A stretch of 64,000 bases of DNA from Algoriphagus alkaliphilus (GCF_900103735.1 NZ_FMXE01000017.1:36577-100576); one strand, 5' to 3'; positions 1-8,839 are shown, counted from the first letter of the stretch. Notes: generated from the letters alone by a model not told the origin. Made by a program: numbers and translations.

Positions 1-2
1 TG

Positions 3-788
3 ACCAGCGGAAATTTTGCCGATCTCAATCAAACAAATTCCATTATCCTAGGCAAAGGCGCTGCTGATCGCATGCTTGCGGACATCGGCGATGTAATTCA
101 AATCACCACTGCGCAGGGTAACAGGGTTCAACTGAAAGTAGCCGGATATTATCAGTCCGGACTTGGGGATTTTGACAATGTCAACAGCTTTGCATCAATC
201 GCGACAGTGCAAAAAATGCTCGGCGAACCCCCTGCCTACATCACTGATATTCAGGTGAAGCTGAAGGACCTAAGTCTTGCCCCTCCTTTGGCTAAGGAGT
301 TTGGGAATGTGTTCGGGATAGATGCAGACGATATCCAGACAGTCAATGCCCAATTTGAAACAGGGACAAACATCCGAACATTAATCAGCTATGCCGTGGG
401 CATTACTTTGCTAGTCGTTTCTGGTTTTGGGATTTACAATATCCTGAATATGATGATCTTCGAAAAACTCGACACCATTGCCATCCTCAAGGCTATAGGG
501 TTTAGCAGTCAAGATGTCAACCGGATTTTTATCACCATCGCCCTTACCATTGGCATCATCGGAGGGGTGTTTGGCTTGATTTTTGGCTTTTTGGCCTGCC
601 TAGTCATCGATCAGATTCCTTTTGAAACGGCGGCCCTACCCACTATCAAAACATTCCCCGTGGATTACAATTTAAAATATTACCTAATCGGCGGGATCTT
701 TAGTTTGATCACCACCTATTTCGCAGGATTTTTTCCTGCCAGAAAAGCAAGCAGCGTAGACCCGGTAGAAATTATCAGAGGAAAATGA
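3..788 (+). CDS. ABC transporter permease, FtsX/MacB type (5' end outside the window)
   Basis: C-terminal part of an ABC exporter permease; the frame is open to the window edge, so the true start lies upstream. Visible are the end of a periplasmic MacB_PCD-like domain (SIILGKGAADRML near the edge), then a transmembrane helix, the cytoplasmic coupling segment EKLDTIAILKAIGF, two further helices, and the terminal motif FFPARKASSVDPVEIIRG that is typical of LolC/E-MacB permeases. The gene overlaps the next ATPase gene by 4 bp (ATGA), so the two form one transporter. Such exporters move lipoproteins, peptides or drugs out of the inner membrane; the substrate cannot be told from this fragment. Confidence 0.9.
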   Translation, partial: TSGNFADLNQTNSIILGKGAADRMLADIGDVIQITTAQGNRVQLKVAGYYQSGLGDFDNVNSFASIATVQKMLGEPPAYITDIQVKLKDLSLAPPLAKEFGNVFGIDADDIQTVNAQFETGTNIRTLISYAVGITLLVVSGFGIYNILNMMIFEKLDTIAILKAIGFSSQDVNRIFITIALTIGIIGGVFGLIFGFLACLVIDQIPFETAALPTIKTFPVDYNLKYYLIGGIFSLITTYFAGFFPARKASSVDPVEIIRGK

Positions 789-1477
789 AAGATCAATCCA
801 AAGTCGTTCTTGAGACGAAAAACGTTGATAAGTTTTTCTACAATCCCACTGAAACGCAGGTCTTGCGAAATGTGAGTTTCCAGATCAATCGTGGGGAATT
901 TGTATCAGTAGTAGGAAAATCCGGTTGTGGCAAATCCACGCTCTTGTATATTTTATCCACGATGGATACCGATTACAAGGGCGAATTATTCATGGATGGT
1001 GAGCGGATATCAGGAAAATCATCCAATTACCTTTCTCAGCTTAGAAATGAAAAAATCGGTTTCGTATTTCAGTTTCATTATTTGCTGAATGAGTTTTCAG
1101 TTTTGGAAAATGTGATGATCCCGGGACTGAAACTAGGAAAATACTCCAGGGACCAACTCGAACACCAGGCGATGGAAAAGTTGCGAATCTTTGATATGCA
1201 GGATCATGCACGAAAAAAGGCCAATCAACTTTCCGGTGGTCAAAAACAACGGGTGGCCATTGCAAGAGCTTTGATCAACGATCCGCTACTGATCATGGGC
1301 GACGAACCGACCGGGAATCTGGACAAGAAGAATTCGGATATTGTGTACAATAAATTCCGGGAGTTGGCAAAGGACTTTGGACAAACTATGCTTATTGTCA
1401 CACATGACGCGGAATTTGCCGCCGGCACGGACCGAACGATAGAGATGGAAGATGGTAGGGTGGTTAATTTTAAGTGA
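785..1477 (+). CDS. ABC transporter ATP-binding protein, LolD/MacB type
   Basis: A 230-residue ATPase partner of the permease just upstream, with which it overlaps in an ATGA junction. Motifs in order: Walker A GKSGCGKST (about residue 43), Q-loop FQFHYLLNEF, ABC signature LSGGQKQR, Walker B LLIMGDEPTGNLD and the switch His in IVTHDAE. Length and the FQFHYLL segment fit the LolD/MacB/FtsE branch, which powers mechanotransmission exporters rather than ordinary importers. It is probably the last gene of the operon; no clear terminator is visible in the 90 bp that follow. Confidence 0.93.
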   Translation: MKDQSKVVLETKNVDKFFYNPTETQVLRNVSFQINRGEFVSVVGKSGCGKSTLLYILSTMDTDYKGELFMDGERISGKSSNYLSQLRNEKIGFVFQFHYLLNEFSVLENVMIPGLKLGKYSRDQLEHQAMEKLRIFDMQDHARKKANQLSGGQKQRVAIARALINDPLLIMGDEPTGNLDKKNSDIVYNKFRELAKDFGQTMLIVTHDAEFAAGTDRTIEMEDGRVVNFK

Positions 1478-1568
1478 TCAGTTTGAAGTCCCAGTTTGCA
1501 GGAAGGAATTCTATGGATCTACAATACCTGTTCGCATTACAACATAGAATCAACTTTAAATCGAGCAT

Positions 1569-1955
1569 TCAAACAGCCTTTTTTAAAGGATATTCTTTAA
1601 TCAACCATTCAGCAGGTATTTTAAGAAGTTGGCTGAATTTTCTAATCATGGAAAGCGAAAGAGATTGCTTGTAATTCAAAACCTTACTTACTGTCCCCTT
1701 ATCTCCATATTCTTTGGCCAAAGTCGCTGCATTATAACCGAAATCCTGCATTCTGATTTTAATAATTTCAATGGGATCAACCTCAGGCAAATCCCACAAC
1801 TTATTTTCATATTCTGACATCAAATGCACCAAAAGCATTTTTTCCTTATGCTCTTTTGAGCCTTTAACTGAGGTCTTTATGTCTTCATATCGGTCTTTAG
1901 CCAATTCAAAATCAGCTTCATTCTCAAGGAGATACCAGTTATTTTTGATTTCCAT
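1569..1955 (-). CDS. higA: HigA-type antitoxin (HTH)
   Basis: Small protein with a C-terminal helix-turn-helix (region AATLAKEYGDKGTVSKVLN, then LKIPAEWLIK) and an acidic helical N-terminal half. It lies directly downstream of a HigB-like toxin gene, the toxin-first order typical of higBA. The antitoxin binds and neutralises the toxin and probably represses the operon. The start is uncertain: I use the ATG at 1955, 13 bp after the toxin stop; the in-frame ATGs at 1985 and 1997 would overlap the toxin gene by 17-29 bp and are possible. No trace of frameshift or decay. Confidence 0.82.
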   Translation of the reverse strand: MEIKNNWYLLENEADFELAKDRYEDIKTSVKGSKEHKEKMLLVHLMSEYENKLWDLPEVDPIEIIKIRMQDFGYNAATLAKEYGDKGTVSKVLNYKQSLSLSMIRKFSQLLKIPAEWLIKEYPLKKAV

Positions 1956-1968
1956 TTTTAAAAGGCAA

Positions 1969-2262
1969 TTAGATTGTAGTTGCATCAATTTGATCATACT
2001 CTGAATGAGTACCTATAAAACGAATTTCTACCAACTCATCTTCGAAATCTACTTCAATAATTATTCGATATTTATTTCCAACAATTTTAAACCTCGCTCT
2101 ATTCCCTTTTATGATTTTAGCTGTAGGAAAACTCTCCAATATATCTTGGTTTTTTTTCCAATTGGCATTTTCTACAACCGCCTTCCATGTAGACAAGCTT
2201 TTTCCTGAATCAGAATGCTTTTTGGAAAATTTTATCAGACGGTTTAAGTAAAGAATTACCAT
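1969..2262 (-). CDS. higB: HigB-type toxin (RelE superfamily mRNA interferase)
   Basis: A 97-residue protein beginning [12 protein letters not shown]; it carries the signatures of the HigB_toxin family: [16 protein letters not shown], the AnWk element [13 protein letters not shown], the [14 protein letters not shown] strand and the end motif [15 protein letters not shown]. Family members cut mRNA on the ribosome. The open frame extends 16 codons further upstream, but the family start and length fit the ATG at 2262. It is co-transcribed with the downstream HTH antitoxin. Both genes look intact, so the module is probably active. Confidence 0.87.
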   Translation of the reverse strand: MVILYLNRLIKFSKKHSDSGKSLSTWKAVVENANWKKNQDILESFPTAKIIKGNRARFKIVGNKYRIIIEVDFEDELVEIRFIGTHSEYDQIDATTI

Positions 2263-2290
2263 ATTGGAATAGCCGTTAACAAAAATAAAA

Positions 2291-2315
2291 AAAAGTTGGT
2301 GTTTGACCAACTTTT
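2291..2315 (-). terminator. Rho-independent terminator of the esterase gene
   Basis: Perfect 10-bp stem AAAAGTTGGT / ACCAACTTTT with a 5-nt loop. Read on the minus strand it is followed by a run of T (the A-run at 2283-2294 on the plus strand). It sits 40 bp after the stop of the hydrolase gene and before higB, so it separates the two units. Confidence 0.8.
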
Positions 2316-2354
2316 AGTAATTCAAATATGTAATGTGTTGCCACTACTTCTTTA

Positions 2355-3206
2355 TTATTTCCACTTCTTAATAAACCCCAGAAGATCATCATATCCCCGA
2401 CTCCAAGTCCAAAAGAACTGCGTAATCATAGGGATGTGCTTTTTTTGGGGATAGATTTCCAACTTGACGTCCAGATTTTTTTCCTCCACCACTTTCATAA
2501 ATCTCCCTCTTCCCGCCTGAATACTAGGATAGGTTTCTTCTCCCTCCAAAATCAACATCGAAATCTGCCCAGGCCCCAAATGGAATATCGGTGAAGACTG
2601 CTTCCAAATCTCAGGATCTTCGGTAAACGCATTCAGATATTTGCGCCCTTCCCCGTCTTTGGTTTCCACGAGATAGGTGTACATATCCAAACCCGCCGGG
2701 TCGATTAAAACAGCACCTTTTAGTGGGTTTTCTTTCCCCAAACTTTCAAAATCGGAATTCTTCACTGCTACCAAGGCGGCCAAATGCCCTCCGGCAGAAT
2801 GTCCGGAAACAAAAAGCTGTTTGGGATTCCCACCATATTTTTGGATGTTTTCTGATGTCCAAATTACTGCCTGAGTTGCTGCTGTTTCCATAGCCGGAAC
2901 TTTAAACGTGGGATTCAAAGGATAATCCACAATTACAGCTACCACTCCCCTTCTCGCCAATCTATTTCCTAAAAAGCTATACATCTCCTTTTTACCGCTT
3001 TTCCAACTTCCACCATAATAGAAGATCAGAACAGGAAGATTTTCAGCTTTTCTGGGGGCAAAAATATTAAGCTGCTTTTCCGGCAGATTTATTTCTGAAT
3101 TCGACTGCAAGTAGGAAATGTTTTTGCTTCGATTCACGGATTTGAATGCGCATCCAGGAGTGGAAAAGCAAAGGCCAAGAATAACCAAACGGATAATGAA
3201 TTGCAT
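2355..3206 (-). CDS. alpha/beta hydrolase (esterase-like lipoprotein)
   Basis: Alpha/beta hydrolase of the carboxylesterase/BD-FAE-like group. Shown by the oxyanion motif YYGGSWKSG, the nucleophile elbow GHSAGG, and a C-terminal KKHIPM His for the catalytic triad. The start at 3206 (MQFIIRLVILGLCFS...) gives a signal peptide ending in STPGC, a plausible lipobox, so it is likely membrane-anchored on the periplasmic side; the longer frame (start 3236) would bury this signal behind ten residues. It has its own terminator downstream. The ester substrate is unknown. Confidence 0.83.
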   Translation of the reverse strand: MQFIIRLVILGLCFSTPGCAFKSVNRSKNISYLQSNSEINLPEKQLNIFAPRKAENLPVLIFYYGGSWKSGKKEMYSFLGNRLARRGVVAVIVDYPLNPTFKVPAMETAATQAVIWTSENIQKYGGNPKQLFVSGHSAGGHLAALVAVKNSDFESLGKENPLKGAVLIDPAGLDMYTYLVETKDGEGRKYLNAFTEDPEIWKQSSPIFHLGPGQISMLILEGEETYPSIQAGRGRFMKVVEEKNLDVKLEIYPQKKHIPMITQFFWTWSRGYDDLLGFIKKWK

Positions 3207-3326
3207 AAAAGAATTAGATGTATTTACTAAATCCAAGAATAGCAGATAAGTTTAAAAGAAACGAAACAAAAACTGCTATTGGATTAACCCGAAAAGAATC
3301 ATGAATAAATGAAAGGTATTTTTATT

Positions 3327-5498
3327 CTAAAAAACCAACAACCCATGCTCTCGGAGGATCTCCCAAACCTCGGATTCGAGCATTTGCTCAAAATCTCCCA
3401 ATTCGGTCTCGTAGTGTTCACGGATAGGTTTCAAAGTATTCAGCGGCTGTTCGTAGCTGACTTTGGCCAAAAGCCAACACACCCACTCTCCCAACTCAAT
3501 CGGGAGCTCGACAGCGAAGTCCTCTTTTTTTCCGGAGAAAATCAGTTCACAAAACCCTTCCTCTGCCTCCATCAGTTCCGGTTGAGCGCCGATCCAGATG
3601 ATGCGGTTTTGGTCTTTGAAGGCCGGGAAATCTTCTCCCTGAACCTGCTTTTCGATGTAGTTTTTGGGGATGGTGGTTTGCGGGATTTTGATATCAAACC
3701 ATTCTTTAAGCGGAATATCAAAGCCAACTCCATGCATGTAATTGAACAGGGATTTTCGCAGTCCCTCAGAAAAAAGTGCATGATCCACTCCAACCGGATC
3801 TTCAAAATCCAGCTCGTTGTTGGCAAAAGCACCTTCCCCCAAATCGGTGCGCTTCACCCCAAAAGCCTTGGGATCCAATCCCACAGGACTGTGTGCAGTC
3901 ATAGCAAAACGATGCCAAAAACCCGATTGCAACACGCCAGCCTCAAACAGCTGCCGCACCATTTCCATGGAGTCGATCGTCTCCTGCGCAGTCTGTGTTG
4001 GATAGCCGTACATCAGATAAGCATGTACCATAATACCCGATTGGGTAAAATGATTCGTCACCTGAGCGACTTGGGCCACTGTTACCCCTTTTTTGATCAG
4101 TGCCAAAAGCCGATCAGAAGCGACCTCCAAGCCACCGGAAACTGCAATGCAGCCTGAGGCACGAAGCAAACGGCAAAGATCAGCGGTAAAACTACTCTCA
4201 AAGCGGATATTCGTCCACCATACGACGACCAAACCCCGTCTCAAAATCTCAATCGCCAAATCCCGCATCAACGCAGGAGGTGCTGCCTCATCCACGAAAT
4301 GAAATCCATTTGTACCGGTTTGAGCCATGATTTCTTCTATCCGATCGCATAGAATGGACGCATTAATCGGTTCATAGCGGCCGATGTAATCGAGCGAAAT
4401 ATCACAAAAGGTGCATTTGCCCCAGTAGCAACCATGCGCCAGGGTCAACTTATTCCAACGCCCGTCGCTCCACAGGCGGTGCATGGGATTGGCCACTTCG
4501 ATTACCGAGAGGTACTCCCGCAGCTTCAAGTCGCTGTAATCCGGCGTACCCACTTCCCGCTGGGGGAGGTCTTTTACTGCTGAATTGTTGAGGAATTTAA
4601 CTTCGCCATCTATTCGGACAAAGGTTCGTTTCAGCTCATTCAGCAATCTTTTCCCATCCAAATAATCCAGCAAAAGCTGAATCGGAGCCTCGCCATCATC
4701 CAAAGTGATGAAGTCGATGTAATCGAAAACCCTGGGTTCTTTCAGAGAACGAAGTTCTGTATTAGGGTAGCCTCCACCCATCCAGATGTTGATGATGGGA
4801 TGGTTTTGTTGGAGGTATTGTCCGCATTTAAGTGCTCCATAGAGATTGCCCGGAAATGGGACAGAAAAGGCCACCGACTCGGGTTGGAAGGTCTGAATTT
4901 TCTCTTCCAAAAGCTCAAGCAACATCGAATCGATCAAACTCAGAGGTTGGTTCAATGCCTCATCCATTTCGTCAAAAGTCTTGGCCGACATGCCTAGTCG
5001 CTCGGCATAGCGACTGAATCCAAAATGTGGATCAACCGCCTCAGTGATCAAATCGCCGATATCTTCGAGGTAAAGCGTCGCCAAGTACCGTGCTTTGTCC
5101 CGCACTCCCAGTGTCCCAAATGCCCACTCCAGATCGTCCAACTGTTCAAAACGGCTGGCTTCGGGCAGAAAATTGCCTTCAGAAATGTGATAGGCAAGCG
5201 TCGGATTTTTGTCCTGAAGAAAATCAATCACCGTCCCGATTGTCTGCAAGTAGGAAGCTTTCATCCTCAGAATTCGAGCGGAATTCTCTGATAGCTCCTC
5301 GACTTTTTCACCTGCAATTTCAAAAACTTGATTCAGCCCCTTTTTGGAAAAAAGTCTCAGAATCACTTCTATTCCAAGATCCGCTTGACGGGAAGGTACC
5401 TGGATGGTATTCAGAAAACCCTTGATGTAAGCAGTCGCCGGATAAGGCGTATTGAGTTGGGTAAAAGGCGGGGTGATGAAAAGGACTTTGGTTGACAA
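3327..5498 (-). CDS. B12-binding-type radical SAM protein
   Basis: A 723-residue protein of the cobalamin-binding/radical SAM type. The N-terminal half (about 1-330) starts VLFITPPFTQLNTPYPA and contains the INIWMGGGYPNT segment, as in B12-binding folds; the radical SAM core follows at about 350-600 with cysteines in HGCYWGKCTFCD, i.e. CX4CX2C rather than the usual CX3CX2C. Later motifs include FVDEAAPP, a GG-E type stretch ISGGLEV-like (AVSGGLEVAS) and YLMYGYPTQT. It probably modifies a peptide or small molecule, but no precursor peptide or tailoring partner lies next to it. It is the only gene in its unit, with a repeat-rich stretch upstream. Confidence 0.85.
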   Translation of the reverse strand: MSTKVLFITPPFTQLNTPYPATAYIKGFLNTIQVPSRQADLGIEVILRLFSKKGLNQVFEIAGEKVEELSENSARILRMKASYLQTIGTVIDFLQDKNPTLAYHISEGNFLPEASRFEQLDDLEWAFGTLGVRDKARYLATLYLEDIGDLITEAVDPHFGFSRYAERLGMSAKTFDEMDEALNQPLSLIDSMLLELLEEKIQTFQPESVAFSVPFPGNLYGALKCGQYLQQNHPIINIWMGGGYPNTELRSLKEPRVFDYIDFITLDDGEAPIQLLLDYLDGKRLLNELKRTFVRIDGEVKFLNNSAVKDLPQREVGTPDYSDLKLREYLSVIEVANPMHRLWSDGRWNKLTLAHGCYWGKCTFCDISLDYIGRYEPINASILCDRIEEIMAQTGTNGFHFVDEAAPPALMRDLAIEILRRGLVVVWWTNIRFESSFTADLCRLLRASGCIAVSGGLEVASDRLLALIKKGVTVAQVAQVTNHFTQSGIMVHAYLMYGYPTQTAQETIDSMEMVRQLFEAGVLQSGFWHRFAMTAHSPVGLDPKAFGVKRTDLGEGAFANNELDFEDPVGVDHALFSEGLRKSLFNYMHGVGFDIPLKEWFDIKIPQTTIPKNYIEKQVQGEDFPAFKDQNRIIWIGAQPELMEAEEGFCELIFSGKKEDFAVELPIELGEWVCWLLAKVSYEQPLNTLKPIREHYETELGDFEQMLESEVWEILREHGLLVF

Positions 5499-5537
5499 GC
5501 GCGCAGAAATTTAACTGGTTCAAAGGTCGTATTTATT

Positions 5538-5830
5538 CACCGCAGGGGCGCAAGGAACGCAAAGATAATTTTAAAAAAAGCGCTAATGGTTTTTAGAAAA
5601 TCAGGGTTGATTAGCGGTCTTAGCTATTAAAAAAATCACCACATAGTAACATAGGAGGCGCATAGTTTATCATTACTCAAGGTCTTTCGCTATGATTTCT
5701 ATGTGACTATGTGGTTTTCAAGAAAGGCATTTCTGAGTAGTTCAACTCTTGTAAAAAATCTATTCTTTGCGAACCTTCGTGTTCTTAGCGGTTAAAAAAT
5801 CCTCGCATGATTTGCTCCTCAGCGGTGAAA
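5538..5830. repeat. Nested inverted-repeat region between two genes
   Basis: A gene-free stretch of about 350 bp made of imperfect inverted repeats. Outer arms: CACCGCAGGGGCGCAAGG at 5538 and, inverted, the segment 5761-5792 (reverse complement begins ACCGCTAAGAACACGAAGG), with a third related unit inverted at 5801-5830 (CACCGCTGAGGAGC). Inside are a 7-bp pair CGCTAAT/ATTAGCG (5581-5587 and 5610-5616) and a strong hairpin with 17-nt arms, ACCACATAGTAACATAG (5638-5654) against CTATGTGACTATGTGGT (5699-5715), one mismatch. Looks like decayed dispersed repeats; no transposase is present. Confidence 0.7.
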
Positions 5831-5849
5831 ATAAAAGATATTTGTACCT

Positions 5850-6314
5850 ATGAGCAACAACGACGTCCTCCGAACCCTTCGCTATACCTTTCACTACCAT
5901 GATCACAAAATGGCCGAAATTTTCAATTTGGGGGGAAAATCTGTTTTTGCGGAGGAGGTCAACCATTGGCTCAAAAAAGAGGACGAGCCCGAATTTGCCA
6001 AGCTCCAAGACAAGGACTTGGCTGCTTTTCTCAATGGGCTGATCATCCTGAAACGCGGTCCAAAAGATGACTCCACCCCGGTTGCAGAGAAAACGCTGGA
6101 CAACAATGCTATCCTGAGAAAGCTGAAAATCGCCCTCGACATGAAGGATGAGGATATGCTGGAAGTTTTCGGTTTGAGGGGATTCAAACTCAGCAAGCAT
6201 GAATTGAGTGCTTTTTTCCGAAAACCAAGCCAAGCCCAATACCGGGAATGCAAGGATCAAATTCTTCGCAATTTCCTGCAGGGCTTGCAGTTGAAGTTTA
6301 GGCCAACAGCATAG
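5850..6314 (+). CDS. DUF1456 family protein (YehS-like)
   Basis: A 154-residue protein made of two similar halves, each of the DUF1456 type: residues ~3-65 (NDVLRTLRYTFHYHDHKMAE, then a FAEEVNHWLKKEDEPEF block) and ~88-148 (NAILRKLKIALDMKDEDMLE, KLSKHELSAFFRKP). This is the architecture of E. coli YehS, a cytosolic protein of unknown function. Start and length fit the family. It is followed after 64 bp by the DUF2200 gene on the same strand. Confidence 0.85.
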   Translation: MSNNDVLRTLRYTFHYHDHKMAEIFNLGGKSVFAEEVNHWLKKEDEPEFAKLQDKDLAAFLNGLIILKRGPKDDSTPVAEKTLDNNAILRKLKIALDMKDEDMLEVFGLRGFKLSKHELSAFFRKPSQAQYRECKDQILRNFLQGLQLKFRPTA

Positions 6315-6378
6315 AAATTCCTTTTTTCGGCCTAAATTCAACTCGATCTGAATCAGTCTCCACGCCTACTACTTATTC

Positions 6379-6744
6379 ATGAATACTTCACCCGAACACG
6401 ATGCGCGAATGGCAAAAATGACTTTTGCCTCGGTCTACCCGCACTATGTCAACAAAGTGGAAAGAAAAGGTCGGACAAAGGCGGAATTACATCAGGTCAT
6501 AACTTGGCTCACGGGTTTTGATGACCAGAAACTGCAGGAACTGATTAGCCAAAAAGCAACTTTTGAAACCTTCTTTGGTGCTGCAAATTTGAACCCAAAC
6601 GCGCATCTGATTACCGGAGCGATCTGCGGTTATCGCATAGAAGAAATTGAAACTCCCCTGACCAAACAAGTGCGGTATCTGGATAAGTTGGTGGATGAAC
6701 TGGCAAAAGGGAGAAAAATGGAGAAAATTCTGCGGGAGTCTTAA
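6379..6744 (+). CDS. DUF2200 family protein
   Basis: A 121-residue protein matching the DUF2200 pattern: MTFASVYPHYVNKVERKGR, the segment ELHQVITWLTGF, FFGAANLNPNAHLITG and the C-terminal ETPLTKQVRYLDKLVDELAKG helix. Proteins of this family are small, cytosolic and uncharacterised. Probably co-directional with the preceding DUF1456 gene, though the 64-bp gap leaves room for its own promoter. Confidence 0.85.
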   Translation: MNTSPEHDARMAKMTFASVYPHYVNKVERKGRTKAELHQVITWLTGFDDQKLQELISQKATFETFFGAANLNPNAHLITGAICGYRIEEIETPLTKQVRYLDKLVDELAKGRKMEKILRES

Positions 6745-7122
6745 TTCAATTCACTTATCCCACCGATTCCAATTTTGCCATTGCCGGTAGCCTCATTTGA
6801 GGATGTCGACTGCGTGTTTGTTTGCAATCTTCCCAACTTGCCATGAAGGGTTGGACTCGATTTTTAGGCTTCGACAGCTTTATCCTTATAGTATGCTTTC
6901 GATCAGGATTGAGAAATTTTTCCCAAATTTTGAACTTTCAGTCTTTTCACTAGTCAAAGTACTCAGTCCGGTAAAGTGGGCTTCATTGGCTGAATTAAAC
7001 AGGACCGCCTCCTTTTTATCAAAAAATATCCGCTCAACCCATAATTCCAAGGACCAAGAAAAAAATCATTTTTTCCACCTTGATATTGAATAACTTATAC
7101 TCACTTATAAAACCAGAAAACC
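6745..7122. other. Gene-free stretch, no clear element
   Basis: About 380 bp between DUF2200 and the dienelactone hydrolase gene. One open frame (6797-7093) exists but its product has no recognisable domain, an odd hydrophobic/cysteine composition, and no sign of coding constraint. I see no strong hairpin or repeat here; it presumably holds the promoter of the downstream hydrolase. Confidence 0.4.
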
Positions 7123-8010
7123 ATGGAACAACTCCGTAAAGAGGACATCCCTCAGGAAGCTTTTGACCTCTACGACTATTATTGCCACAACAAACTTGAC
7201 CGAAGGACTTTTATGGAAAAGCTTTCAGTCTATGCCGTAGGCGGGATCACGCTCGCGGCTCTGATGAGCGCAATGATGCCGGATTACATTAATACCCGTA
7301 CTGTGGAGCCTACAGATGAACGCTTGCAAAGCTCCGACTATGTCATGTATGACTCACCCAAAGGCGGAGGGCAAATGAAAGGTTTACTTTCCAAGCCCGC
7401 CGGAAAAGGAAAATTCCCTGGCATCGTGGTGGCACATGAAAACCGTGGACTTAACCCCTACATCGAAGACGTAGGAAGACGCTGCGCTGTGGACGGATTT
7501 ATCTCCATCGCTCCGGATGCTTTGACACCATTGGGTGGCTACCCCGGAAATGACGACGAAGGTCGTGCCATGCAGTCCAAACTGGACCGAAACTCGATGT
7601 TGGAGGATTTTATTGCGGCTTACGAATACCTCAAAAATCATCCTGATTGCGATGGAAACGTCGGCGTGGTAGGTTTCTGCTTTGGAGGATGGATTGCCAA
7701 TATGATGGCTGTGAAAATCCCTGATTTAGGAGCGGCTGTTCCTTTCTACGGAGGTCAGCCTGCCCTTGAAGATGTGCCAAAGATCAATGCACCGCTTTTG
7801 GTTATCTATGCTGAACTTGATGAACGGGTCAATGCAGGCTGGGCAGCATATGAGGAAGCACTCAAAGCAAACAATAAAAAATATGAAATGATCAACTACC
7901 CAGGTGTCAATCACGGATTTCACAACAACACCACGCCGCGGTTCGATGAGGCCGCCGCCAAACAGGCATGGGAAAAGACCATTGCATTTTTCAGAAAAAA
8001 TCTAAACTGA
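7123..8010 (+). CDS. dienelactone hydrolase family protein
   Basis: A 295-residue alpha/beta hydrolase with an N-terminal extension (EDIPQEAFDLYDYYCHNKL, RRTFMEKLSVYAVGGIT) known from the YghX-like subgroup. The DLH core shows the Cys nucleophile in GVVGFCFGGW, an acid in YAELDERVN and the His in GVNHGFHNNT, giving the Cys-Asp-His triad of dienelactone hydrolases. The segment around residue 40-60 is hydrophobic (AVGGITLAALMSAMM) and may be a signal/anchor following RRTF. Family members open lactone or ester rings; the real substrate is not known. Followed by a good terminator. Confidence 0.88.
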   Translation: MEQLRKEDIPQEAFDLYDYYCHNKLDRRTFMEKLSVYAVGGITLAALMSAMMPDYINTRTVEPTDERLQSSDYVMYDSPKGGGQMKGLLSKPAGKGKFPGIVVAHENRGLNPYIEDVGRRCAVDGFISIAPDALTPLGGYPGNDDEGRAMQSKLDRNSMLEDFIAAYEYLKNHPDCDGNVGVVGFCFGGWIANMMAVKIPDLGAAVPFYGGQPALEDVPKINAPLLVIYAELDERVNAGWAAYEEALKANNKKYEMINYPGVNHGFHNNTTPRFDEAAAKQAWEKTIAFFRKNLN

Positions 8011-8011
8011 C

Positions 8012-8038
8012 AAAAGGGGGCCACGGCCTCCTTTTTGT
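8012..8038 (+). terminator. Rho-independent terminator after the DLH gene
   Basis: Begins 2 bp after the stop codon. Stem AAAAGGGGGCC against GGCCTCCTTTTT, with one G-U pair and a tight CACG loop, and a T-rich 3' side. Confidence 0.8.
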
Positions 8039-8179
8039 TTCCAACTTTCAGGTAAAAGTGTGGTATTTTTAATCCCAAGAATAACCCTGAATCAGTTTTC
8101 TTCATCAGCATCATATTATTTGCTTCTTTTCCATTATTTCCGAATATTTGATAAGCCTTTATTCTAAATTCCGCATATT

Positions 8180-8809
8180 ATGAAACAGATCATCCCATAC
8201 ACATCCTATCACGAGGCAATTGAGTCTTTTGACAACGGAGGGAAATTTTTTAACCTGTTCAGTCATGCACATGATGGTGTCGTCTCACCTGCCGAGCTGG
8301 GAAAAGTGGCAGGAGTAACCCATGACAAACAAGCCATAATTCTTTATTTGATGATGTCAATTTCCCGCTTGGACAATAAGTCGCGGGAGCGGATCTTGGC
8401 ACGATTGAATTCGGAGCTTTTTGAATTTTACGAAAAATATCGCCCTGTACATTTGAGCTTGGATCAACTGCTCGAACTGGGCAAACCCGGTATCAGCTGC
8501 ACCTTGGTGGGTACACCAAAGAAAGTCAGTTCATCCATCTCACTTGGGGCCACTATCATGGTTCCCGTGGTAGTTGGGGCAGTGACGGGTTTTTCGATAG
8601 TTCCGATTGAGAATTCCTACGAAGTCTATGAAATGTGCTCCGAGGAAAGTGGCGCGGTAGTGATGGTGGCGCATGACAACGAAAAAGAATCGCTCCCCGA
8701 GCGCAAATTGAGAATCGGAGGTATGCTAACTTCCCTAAATCATTTCGGAGAAGGTGATCAAGCCCAAAAGGTTTTTTTAGAAGCTCAATTTTATATGGAA
8801 GAAGACTAG
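8180..8809 (+). CDS. conserved-looking protein of unknown function
   Basis: A 209-residue protein I do not recognise. The N-terminal half is polar and helical (DNKSRERILARLNSELFEFY), reminiscent of a small calcium- or DNA-independent helical domain; residues ~117-140 are uncharged and hydrophobic (SLGATIMVPVVVGAVTG) but interrupted by Pro/Gly, so a membrane helix is uncertain. The C-terminal half contains YEVYEMCSEESGAVVMV. Codon use is like its neighbours. It is followed after 30 bp by the MgtC-type membrane protein, so the two may be co-transcribed. Confidence 0.6.
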   Translation: MKQIIPYTSYHEAIESFDNGGKFFNLFSHAHDGVVSPAELGKVAGVTHDKQAIILYLMMSISRLDNKSRERILARLNSELFEFYEKYRPVHLSLDQLLELGKPGISCTLVGTPKKVSSSISLGATIMVPVVVGAVTGFSIVPIENSYEVYEMCSEESGAVVMVAHDNEKESLPERKLRIGGMLTSLNHFGEGDQAQKVFLEAQFYMEED

Positions 8810-8839
8810 ATTCCGATCTTTTTCAAAAACAATCTCAAC

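Noticed and set aside
1474..1674. 66-codon plus-strand frame after the ABC ATPase
   Set aside because: Runs into the antisense of the HigA antitoxin gene and has no motif.
3309..4157. 282-codon plus-strand frame
   Set aside because: It runs antisense through the radical SAM gene and encodes no recognisable domain; the minus-strand protein has clear motifs.
5760..6341. 193-codon minus-strand frame
   Set aside because: Antisense to the DUF1456 gene, which matches a family over its full length.
6797..7093. 98-codon plus-strand frame in the gap before the DLH gene
   Set aside because: No domain, unusual composition, and no coupling to neighbours; could be a gene but I cannot support it.
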